Source: Candidatus Sericytochromatia bacterium (GTDB lineage: Bacteria; Cyanobacteriota; Sericytochromatia; JACMPN01). Taken from it: a DNA stretch of 7,237 nt. Made by a program: the position numbers and the translations under genes. The notes beneath the pieces were generated by a model. That model worked only from the letters and a program-made list of their open reading frames with translations. It searched no databases and was not told the DNA's origin. Of this stretch, positions 1 to 6,449 are shown one piece after another. The number at the start of each line of letters is the position of its first letter. Position 1 is the first letter of the stretch. The DNA is taken from positions 1 to 7,237 of the forward strand of contig JACMPN010000586.1 of assembly GCA_014377495.1 (NCBI GenBank), read 5' to 3'.

Positions 1-136
1 GACAACGCAGAGAGGCCTCCCAAGCCGCTTCCTGACGAGCCCTCGCGGTGGTACAGTTCCGGGGCGTCCTGCTTGGCAGGCCGCTATTTCATGTTTACCC
101 CTAGGGATCGTCTGGTCCCGTTTGGCGCAATAGTGC

Positions 137-141
137 GGAGG
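137..141 (+). promoter_or_regulatory. Ribosome binding site of tig
   Basis: GGAGG sits 6 nt before the GTG at 148. It decides the start, since the in-frame TTG at 73 has no comparable purine-rich site and the reading frame stays open to the left edge of the window. Confidence 0.8.
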
Positions 142-147
142 CAAACC

Positions 148-1455
148 GTGAAGGTTACGTTGGAGAAACAGGAGAGCAACAAGATTGCTCTCAACGTCGA
201 AGTTGAGCAGGACGTTGTCTCGAAGGAATACGAAAAAGCCTTCCGGCAGGCCAGCGCTCAGCTGAACATCCCCGGTTTCCGCAAGGGCAAAGCCCCCAAG
301 AAGATCGCCGAGCGCTACCTGCACATCGAGGCCATCTTCGAAGAAGCCATCAACCAGGTGATCAGCAAGGCCTATTCCGAGGCCGTCAACAACGAGCAGC
401 TGGAGCCGATTACCGAGCCCCAGATCGAGCTGGTCCACGCCGGTCTGGACAAGGATCTGGTCTTCACGGCCAAGATCGAAGTCCGCCCCGAGGTCACCCT
501 CGGCGAGTACAAGGGCATGACCGTTGAAGCGACCGGTCCGGACGCCGTCGGCGACACCCAGATCACCGAAAAGCTGGAAGAGCTCCGCAAGAAGCAGGCC
601 CAGCTGGTTCCCGTCGAAGGCCGTCCGGCGGCGATGGGCGACGTCGCCCTGATCGACTTCGCCGGCTTCGTCGATGAGGCGCCGTTGCCGAACGGGGCCC
701 ACGACAACTACCTCGTCGAACTCAAGGACGGCGTGATGATCCCCGGCTTTGTCGAGCACTTTGTCGGCATGTCGACGGGCGAGAGCAAGACCGCCTCCCT
801 GACGTTCCCGGCCGAGTACTTTGAAGCGAACCTGCAGGGCAAGGAAGCCCGCTTTGAGCTCACGCTCAAAGAGCTTAAGGCCCATCAGTTGCCCGAACTG
901 GACGACGAGATGGCCAAAGGTGCCGGTGCCGAGACTCTCGACGCCCTCAAAGAGCGCCTGAAGGGGGAACTCGAGGCCCAGCGCGAAGAGGCCACCGACC
1001 TGTCCCGCCAGCAGGCGGTGATGGATCAGGTCCTCGAAAACGCCCAGGTCGACGTGCCGGAGAGCATGGCCGAGCGGGAGCTTCAGGCCATGTGGATGCA
1101 ACAGGCCAAGCAGATGCAAGCCCAGGGGGCGGACCAGGCAGCGTTGCAGGCCAGCTGGGAAACAGCCAAGGCTGACGACAACGCCAAGGCCGAAGCCCAC
1201 CGGCGCATCAAGACCAGCCTCGTGCTGGGCACGGTCGCCCGGGCCGAGGGGATCACGCTGGACCAAGACGAGGTCAATGCCGAGATCGACGCCTTCGCAG
1301 CGGCCTTCAACGTGCCGGCGGATCGGGTGCGGCAGCAGCTGTACTCCGAAAACAAAGTGCTCGCCCTGATGGACGAGCTGCTCAGCCTGAAGATCATGGC
1401 GTGGTTGTTGGAGCAAAACACAGTCAACATCACGGATGCGGCCACTGCGGCGTAG
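148..1455 (+). CDS. tig: Trigger factor, ribosome-associated chaperone and peptidyl-prolyl isomerase
   Basis: The product is a cytosolic chaperone that docks at the ribosome exit tunnel and shelters new chains. With the GTG at 148 it has 435 residues, close to the usual 430-450. The N-terminal ribosome-binding domain (about 1-110) carries the signature loop GFRKGK at 43-48 inside NIPGFRKGKAPKKI. An FKBP-like PPIase domain follows (about 150-245, with GDVALIDFAGF from 164), then a long Glu/Gln/Ala-rich helical chaperone arm that ends at the stop. The GTG start is preferred because family proteins begin MKVT-E and GGAGG lies 6 nt upstream. An in-frame TTG at 73 would add 25 residues that do not resemble the family. 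The gene lies directly upstream of clpP-clpX, a common arrangement. Family assignment is near certain and the start is fairly sure. Confidence 0.97.
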   Translation: MKVTLEKQESNKIALNVEVEQDVVSKEYEKAFRQASAQLNIPGFRKGKAPKKIAERYLHIEAIFEEAINQVISKAYSEAVNNEQLEPITEPQIELVHAGLDKDLVFTAKIEVRPEVTLGEYKGMTVEATGPDAVGDTQITEKLEELRKKQAQLVPVEGRPAAMGDVALIDFAGFVDEAPLPNGAHDNYLVELKDGVMIPGFVEHFVGMSTGESKTASLTFPAEYFEANLQGKEARFELTLKELKAHQLPELDDEMAKGAGAETLDALKERLKGELEAQREEATDLSRQQAVMDQVLENAQVDVPESMAERELQAMWMQQAKQMQAQGADQAALQASWETAKADDNAKAEAHRRIKTSLVLGTVARAEGITLDQDEVNAEIDAFAAAFNVPADRVRQQLYSENKVLALMDELLSLKIMAWLLEQNTVNITDAATAA

Positions 1456-1479
1456 TTGACCCTCCCGAGTCAACTCGGG
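1454..1479 (+). repeat. Two mutually exclusive small hairpins at the tig stop
   Basis: AGTTGAC (1454-1460) pairs with GTCAACT (1469-1475). CCCGAG (1464-1469) pairs with CTCGGG (1474-1479) across a TCAA loop. The two stems share bases and cannot form together. The first stem includes the last two bases of the tig stop codon. A regulatory role is only inference. Confidence 0.45.
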
Positions 1480-1485
1480 TACCAT
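1456..1485 (+). promoter_or_regulatory. Possible sigma70-type promoter for clpP
   Basis: TTGACC (1456-1461) and TACCAT (1480-1485) are 18 nt apart and resemble TTGACA/TATAAT at five and four of six positions. They begin just inside the 3' end of tig and would place a transcript start near 1492, about 90 nt before clpP. The same bases can also fold as small hairpins, so the match may be fortuitous. Confidence 0.3.
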
Positions 1486-1517
1486 GATGCCGGAGCCTTG
1501 ATCAGGGCTCCGGCATC
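1486..1517 (+). other. Strong 12-bp hairpin without T-run between tig and clpP
   Basis: GATGCCGGAGCC (1486-1497) is perfectly complementary to GGCTCCGGCATC (1506-1517) around an 8-nt loop. The following bases (GTCATG) contain no T-run, so it is not a textbook rho-independent terminator. It could be a weak or factor-dependent terminator for tig, or a processing or stability element between tig and clpP. Confidence 0.6.
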
Positions 1518-1580
1518 GTCATGTAGAGGCGTGCACCGGTTCGACATGTCGAACATCAACGCTGGAGAAGGAGATACAGA

Positions 1581-2222
1581 ATGGGCTTAGTGCCAATGGT
1601 CGTGGAGCAGACGAGTCGGGGCGAGCGCGCTTTCGACATCTTCTCCCGCCTCCTCAAGGAACGGATCATCTTTCTCGGCACGCCGATCGACGATCAGATC
1701 TCCAACCTGATCGTGGCCCAGCTGTTGTTCCTCGAGGCCGAGGATCCCGACCGGGACATCGCCATGTACGTCAACAGCCCGGGCGGTTCCGTCACGGCCG
1801 GCATGGCGATTTATGACACGATGCAGTACATCAAGGCCAAGGTCTCGACGATCTGCATCGGCCAAGCCGCCTCGATGGGGGCCTTCCTGCTCTGCGCCGG
1901 TGCCCCCGGCAAGCGGTTCGCCCTGCCGAACGCCCGGGTGATGATCCACCAGCCCCTCGGCGGTGCCCAGGGTCAGGCGACGGACATCGAGATCCAGGCC
2001 GCCGAGATCCTGCGCATCAAGCGCAGCCTCAATCAGCTGATGGCGGCCCACTGCAACCAGGATTTGAGCAAAATCGAAAAAGACACTGACCGTGACTTTT
2101 TCATGAGCGCCACAGAAGCCAAGGACTACGGATTGATCGACCAAGTGATCGTACCCCAGGTCGAGTCCGGCAAGATCATCACGCCGCCGGCCCCCGAGGC
2201 TGCCGTCGCAGGAGGCAAATAA
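1581..2222 (+). CDS. clpP: ATP-dependent Clp protease, proteolytic subunit ClpP
   Basis: This is a serine peptidase that forms a double seven-membered ring and degrades proteins threaded in by a Clp ATPase. It has 213 residues, the normal family size. The catalytic triad is intact: Ser98 in GQAASMG, His123 in MIHQPLGG and Asp172 in TDRDFF. All three are offset by 13 from the E. coli precursor residues 111, 136 and 185, which supports the alignment. YVNSPGGSV (63-71) forms the strand and oxyanion region, and the N-terminal VPMVVEQTSRGERA is typical. AAGGAG lies 7 nt before the ATG. The C-terminal tail (about 195-213) is Pro/Ala/Gly-rich and probably flexible. clpX follows after 3 nt, so the two are almost certainly co-transcribed and form the ClpXP protease. 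Confidence 0.98.
   Translation: MGLVPMVVEQTSRGERAFDIFSRLLKERIIFLGTPIDDQISNLIVAQLLFLEAEDPDRDIAMYVNSPGGSVTAGMAIYDTMQYIKAKVSTICIGQAASMGAFLLCAGAPGKRFALPNARVMIHQPLGGAQGQATDIEIQAAEILRIKRSLNQLMAAHCNQDLSKIEKDTDRDFFMSATEAKDYGLIDQVIVPQVESGKIITPPAPEAAVAGGK
2210..2215 (+). promoter_or_regulatory. Ribosome binding site of clpX inside clpP
   Basis: AGGAGG overlaps the last codons of clpP (Ala-Gly-Gly-Lys-stop) and lies 10 nt before the clpX ATG. This fits coupled translation of the two subunits. Confidence 0.75.
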
Positions 2223-2225
2223 CCC

Positions 2226-3530
<1,305 letters not shown>

Positions 3531-3547
3531 GGCTCACCTGGGTCCCG

Positions 3548-3582
3548 AAAGCCCCAGACCCATCCGGATCTGGGGCTTTTTT
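3548..3582 (+). terminator. Rho-independent terminator after clpX
   Basis: AAAGCCCCAGA (3548-3558) pairs perfectly with TCTGGGGCTTT (3569-3579) around a 10-nt loop, and the T-run covers 3577-3582. It sits 18 nt after the clpX stop, a standard place for the end of the transcript. Confidence 0.92.
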
Positions 3583-3585
3583 CGC

Positions 3586-3613
3586 GTGCCCCCGGCCGGG
3601 GTCGGCACATTTT
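3586..3613 (+). terminator. Possible second, tandem terminator hairpin
   Basis: GTGCC (3586-3590) pairs with GGCAC (3604-3608) and CCC (3591-3593) with GGG (3599-3601), leaving a 2-nt bulge, and TTTT follows at 3610-3613. It contains the 12-bp palindrome CCCCGGCCGGGG (3590-3601). It starts only 4 nt after the T-run of the first terminator and may be a back-up. The T-run is short, so this is tentative. Confidence 0.4.
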
Positions 3614-3676
3614 GGACAAGTCTGGAACGGGGTGGGCGTGGGGTTCCGGTCATCCTGCCATGTCGCCTTCCTGTGG

Positions 3677-3691
3677 CGGGGTCTATGATGG
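3677..3691 (+). promoter_or_regulatory. TATGAT promoter-like element upstream of fusA2-like gene
   Basis: CGGGGTCTATGATGG contains TATGAT (3684-3689), a good -10 match that would start transcription near 3696, about 60 nt before the fusA2-like ATG. No convincing -35 box lies 15-19 nt upstream. The element matches 14 of 15 bases with the one at 5887-5901, which lies at a similar place before the next transcription unit, and this raises confidence that it works. Confidence 0.45.
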
Positions 3692-3748
3692 GTGGACCGG
3701 CATCGACCTGGCAGATGCGACGGGGATGCACCGCTCCGTGCGGTCAGA

Positions 3749-3753
3749 GGAGG
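3749..3753 (+). promoter_or_regulatory. Ribosome binding site deciding the fusA2-like start
   Basis: GGAGG, within AGAGGAGGG, lies 5 nt before the ATG at 3759. It favours this ATG over the in-frame TTG at 3612, which has no such site and would add 49 residues lacking family similarity. Confidence 0.8.
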
Positions 3754-3758
3754 GTGGC

Positions 3759-5822
3759 ATGAGTCAGGTGGCGATCCGCAATGTGGTGCTCGTCGGACAC
3801 GCCGGCAGCGGCAAGACCATGCTGGCCGAGGCCATGCTGGTGGCGATGGGCGTCATCCCGGCGCTCGGGGATCCCCTCCTGGGGACGACCCGCAGCGATT
3901 TTGATGCCGAAGAGACCTGGCGTCACATGTCCGTGCAGACGGCCCTACTCAGTGGTCGGTGGCGGGACACCAAGATCAACCTGCTCGACACGCCCGGTTT
4001 CAGCGATTTCTGGCCCGATGTCCAACGGACGATGCGGGCCTCCGATGCCGTGGTCCTCGTCCTCGACGGCGCCAAAGGCATCGAGGTGATGAGCCAGCGG
4101 GTCTGGCGAGAAGCGGCGGCCCTAGGCTTGCCTGTTTTCCTGGTGGCGACCAAACTGGACGGCGACCAGGCCGATTTTGCCCGCACGGTGGCTGGGGCAG
4201 TCGAGGGGTTCGGGCCCGGCATCTGGCCGAACAGCGTGCCTGTCGGGGTCGGTGCCGACCTGCGCGGGGTGGCTGATCTGCTGTCCGGCATGCTCGATAC
4301 GGGTCTGGGCGCCCCCCATGCCTGGAGCGGCGACGATGCCGCCGGACTGGCCGCCCACCGCACCCCGTTCATTGAGGCGGCAACCGAGCTTGAGGATGCG
4401 CTGCTGGAACGGTACCTCGACGGTGAAGAATTGACGGCCGAGGAGTTGCGACAGGCCTGGCGACGTGGCGTGCTGGCCCGGCGGCTGGTGCCCGCCTTTG
4501 CCGTGGCGGCCAAGCGGGGACTGGGGGTCAGGGCGCTGCTCGACGGGCTTGTCAATCTCGCCCCGACTCCGCAGGAGCGGCCCCAGATGACCTGCAGTGA
4601 TCCGGCCGGCGGCGAGTCCTGGACCATCGACATCACCGGTGAGCGGGTGCTGTGCGCCTACATCTTCAAGACGTTTCACGATTCCTATGCCGGCAGGATC
4701 AGCCTCTTCCGGGTATTTTCCGGGACGCTGCACCCGGACGAGACGACCTGGAACGCCCATCGCGCCCATCACGAGCGCTTCGGCCGGCTGTTCACCCTGG
4801 TCGGCAAGGAGCACGTGCCGCTCGGCGAGGTGGTGGCCGGGGACATCGGGGCGGTGGCCAAGCTCAAGGATGCCCAGACGGGCGACACGATCCTCGCCCA
4901 GGCGATGGCGGCCCGGCCGTTCACCGTGTTTCCCCTGCCGCAGCCGCCCGCCCTCTATGCTGTGGCCATCACCCCCAAGGGCAAGGGCGACGACACCAAG
5001 TTGAGCACGCTGCTGCACCGATTGCGCGGGGATGACCCGGCCCTGACCGTGACCGTCGAAGCGGGGACCCACCGGACCGTGCTGGGCGGACCGGGCCAGA
5101 CGGTCGTCGACGTGGCCCTCCACCGGTTGCAACAGGCCGGCCTGGACGTCGATGTCAGTCCGCCGCAGATCCCCTACCGGGAGACGATCACCCGGATCGT
5201 CCAGGCCCAGGGCCGTCATAAAAAGCAGACGGGCGGGCATGGGCAGTTCGGTGACGTCTGGCTGCGCTTGGAGCCGTTGCCCGAAGGGAGCGGCTACGCC
5301 TATGCCAGTGAGGTGGTCGGCGGGGCCGTGCCCAAGCAGTTCATTCCCGCCGTCGACAAAGGCGTGCAGGAGACTTTGGCGCATGGACCGCTGATCGGCG
5401 CCCCTGTCGTTGATGTGCGGGCCGTGCTCTACGACGGTTCCAGCCATGCGGTCGACAGTTCTGAAATGTCGTTCAAACTGGCGGCCCATCTGGCTTTTAA
5501 AAAAGCCTGCCATGACGCCCACCCGATTTTGCTCGAGCCAATGTTGCTGCTGCAGATCACGGTGCCCGAAGCAATGACCGGCGACGTGATCAGCGACCTG
5601 ACCACCCGGCGGGCCCGGGTCCAGGGGATCGACACGCTGGGCCATCTGCAGGTCGTCAGGGCGATCGCCCCGATGAGCGAGATGGTCGCCTATGCGCCCA
5701 TTTTGACGAGCACCACCCGGGGGACCGGCAGCTACAGTGCCGAGTTCGCCCATTACGAGCCAGTGCCGCCGGCCCTGCAGGACAAGCTCGTCGCCGCGCA
5801 CAACGCCCTCGTGACCCTCTAG
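3759..5822 (+). CDS. fusA2: Elongation factor G-like protein (EF-G2/FusA2 type)
   Basis: The product is a five-domain translational GTPase of 687 residues, the full EF-G length. The G domain has P-loop GHAGSGKT (13-20), DTPGFSDF (77-84) and TKLD (131-134) where canonical EF-G has NKxD. The usual EF-G switch 1 sequence (RGITI) is replaced by RHMSV (55-59), as expected of the EF-G2 branch. A domain II beta barrel begins near 287. Domain IV has GGHGQFGDV (492-500) and the tip loop DGSSHAVDSSEM (559-570), whose His563 matches the conserved tip histidine of EF-G. Domain V runs from about 590 to 675. The gene is not next to rpsL, rpsG or tuf, which also suggests a paralogue rather than the housekeeping factor. 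Family knowledge: some EF-G2 proteins (mycobacteria) lack ribosome-stimulated GTPase activity, while others (Thermus) are active. The role here is therefore open: a specialised translocation, recycling or stress factor. The gene lies between its own promoter-like element and a hairpin and looks monocistronic. Confidence 0.9.
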   Translation: MSQVAIRNVVLVGHAGSGKTMLAEAMLVAMGVIPALGDPLLGTTRSDFDAEETWRHMSVQTALLSGRWRDTKINLLDTPGFSDFWPDVQRTMRASDAVVLVLDGAKGIEVMSQRVWREAAALGLPVFLVATKLDGDQADFARTVAGAVEGFGPGIWPNSVPVGVGADLRGVADLLSGMLDTGLGAPHAWSGDDAAGLAAHRTPFIEAATELEDALLERYLDGEELTAEELRQAWRRGVLARRLVPAFAVAAKRGLGVRALLDGLVNLAPTPQERPQMTCSDPAGGESWTIDITGERVLCAYIFKTFHDSYAGRISLFRVFSGTLHPDETTWNAHRAHHERFGRLFTLVGKEHVPLGEVVAGDIGAVAKLKDAQTGDTILAQAMAARPFTVFPLPQPPALYAVAITPKGKGDDTKLSTLLHRLRGDDPALTVTVEAGTHRTVLGGPGQTVVDVALHRLQQAGLDVDVSPPQIPYRETITRIVQAQGRHKKQTGGHGQFGDVWLRLEPLPEGSGYAYASEVVGGAVPKQFIPAVDKGVQETLAHGPLIGAPVVDVRAVLYDGSSHAVDSSEMSFKLAAHLAFKKACHDAHPILLEPMLLLQITVPEAMTGDVISDLTTRRARVQGIDTLGHLQVVRAIAPMSEMVAYAPILTSTTRGTGSYSAEFAHYEPVPPALQDKLVAAHNALVTL

Positions 5823-5866
5823 TGCCGGACCGGCAGGCGGATTGCCCCTTCGTCCGCCCGCCTGCC
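5823..5866 (+). terminator. GC-rich hairpin after fusA2-like gene, terminator-like without T-run
   Basis: GGCAGGCGG (5832-5840) is perfectly complementary to CCGCCTGCC (5858-5866) around a 17-nt loop. Overlapping it, TGCCGG-A-CCGGCA (5823-5835) is a near-perfect palindrome starting right after the stop codon. No T-run follows, so intrinsic termination is unproven, though the position suits a transcript end. Confidence 0.45.
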
Positions 5867-5886
5867 TCTGCTCCCATCCCGTGTCC

Positions 5887-5901
5887 CGGGGTGTATGATG
5901 G
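5887..5901 (+). promoter_or_regulatory. TATGAT promoter-like element upstream of the membrane protein gene
   Basis: CGGGGTGTATGATGG is the second copy of the element at 3677-3691, with one base changed. TATGAT is at 5894-5899 and would start transcription near 5906, exactly where the inverted repeat 5906-5923 begins. No -35 match is seen at normal spacing. An alternative -10, TATAAA (5926-5931), is too close to the ribosome binding site to be attractive. Confidence 0.45.
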
Positions 5902-5905
5902 CGGG

Positions 5906-5923
5906 GGGATGTCGTTACATCCC
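5906..5923 (+). repeat. Perfect inverted repeat in the 5' leader of the membrane protein gene
   Basis: GGGATGT-CGTT-ACATCCC has two perfect 7-nt arms and a 4-nt loop. It lies between the promoter-like TATGAT and the ribosome binding site (5937-5941). It could be an operator or a 5'-end mRNA hairpin. The bases cannot tell which. Confidence 0.55.
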
Positions 5924-5948
5924 GTTATAAACCGACGGAGGGTGTGAC

Positions 5949-6449
5949 GTGAGCGAGCCCCTTCAGGCGTCACGGACCCCGGCGGTGCGGATCCCGTTTC
6001 TGGAGCTGGACGGCAACGAACGCCCTGCAGTTCCGACGACCCGCAACGAGGCACGGGCCTTGACGACCTTGATACCCGGCCACTATGCCGCCATCTACCG
6101 GGCCATCCCCCTGCACTACGACGGTCAAAAACTCACAGTGGCCCTGGTCAATCCCCAGGATAGCCTGGCCCTGTCCCGGCTCCAGGAGGGGGCGGGCTGC
6201 CCCGTACAGGCAGCTCCGCTGGATGCCGCCGCCTTCAGCCGCTACTACGCCGCCCTCTATCAGCCCAAGCCAGTGAGTGAAGCGGGTACGACGCCTTACC
6301 GCAACTGGTGGTGGGTGGGCGTGATGGCGACGGTCGCCGTGTGGATCCTCCTCGTGGCGGATGTGATCACCGTGTCGGTGGCGCTGCCGCTGATGTCCAT
6401 TACGGGTGTGTTTGCCCTGTTGAGTTGGTTTTTACAGGAGAGCGATTAG
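5949..6449 (+). CDS. Two-helix membrane protein with partial MshEN/GspE-N-like domain
   Basis: This is a 166-residue protein of unknown function. Residues about 35-101 (EARALTTLIP, then YRAIPLHYDGQKLTVALVNP and a closing SRYYAALY) resemble the second half of the MshEN/GspE N-terminal domain found in type II secretion and type IV pilus ATPases. The family's RLGxxL-type first half, which carries the c-di-GMP contacts in MshEN, is not visible, and there is no ATPase domain. Two hydrophobic stretches follow (about 120-138 and 140-162, starting NWWWVGV), with Arg118 before the first. A membrane hairpin with both ends in the cytoplasm is likely. The GTG start has GGAGG 7 nt upstream. The stop overlaps the next start by 1 nt, so the two proteins probably act together or are at least made together. 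A c-di-GMP role should not be assumed. The coding call is firm, the domain call moderate. Confidence 0.8.
   Translation: MSEPLQASRTPAVRIPFLELDGNERPAVPTTRNEARALTTLIPGHYAAIYRAIPLHYDGQKLTVALVNPQDSLALSRLQEGAGCPVQAAPLDAAAFSRYYAALYQPKPVSEAGTTPYRNWWWVGVMATVAVWILLVADVITVSVALPLMSITGVFALLSWFLQESD
6436..6440 (+). promoter_or_regulatory. Ribosome binding site of the radical SAM gene inside the preceding gene
   Basis: AGGAG lies 8 nt before the GTG at 6449, within the last codons of the membrane protein gene. With the TAGTG stop/start overlap it supports translational coupling and picks this GTG as the start. Confidence 0.7.

Noticed and set aside
1..135. tail of an upstream gene, tRNA or riboswitch at the left edge
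   Set aside because: Short open frames end at 33-35 and 131-133 but give no recognisable peptide. No tRNA T-arm, T-run terminator or known riboswitch core is visible, and CCTGC-TTG-GCAGG (68-80) is only a 5-bp stem.
73..147. N-terminal extension of trigger factor from TTG at 73, or a frame open from position 1
   Set aside because: The added residues do not resemble trigger factor, and the GTG at 148 has a well-placed GGAGG.
4122..5801. 559-codon open frame on the - strand inside the fusA2-like gene
   Set aside because: It is antisense to a clear EF-G-like protein, has no family resemblance, and shows the same composition artefact as above.
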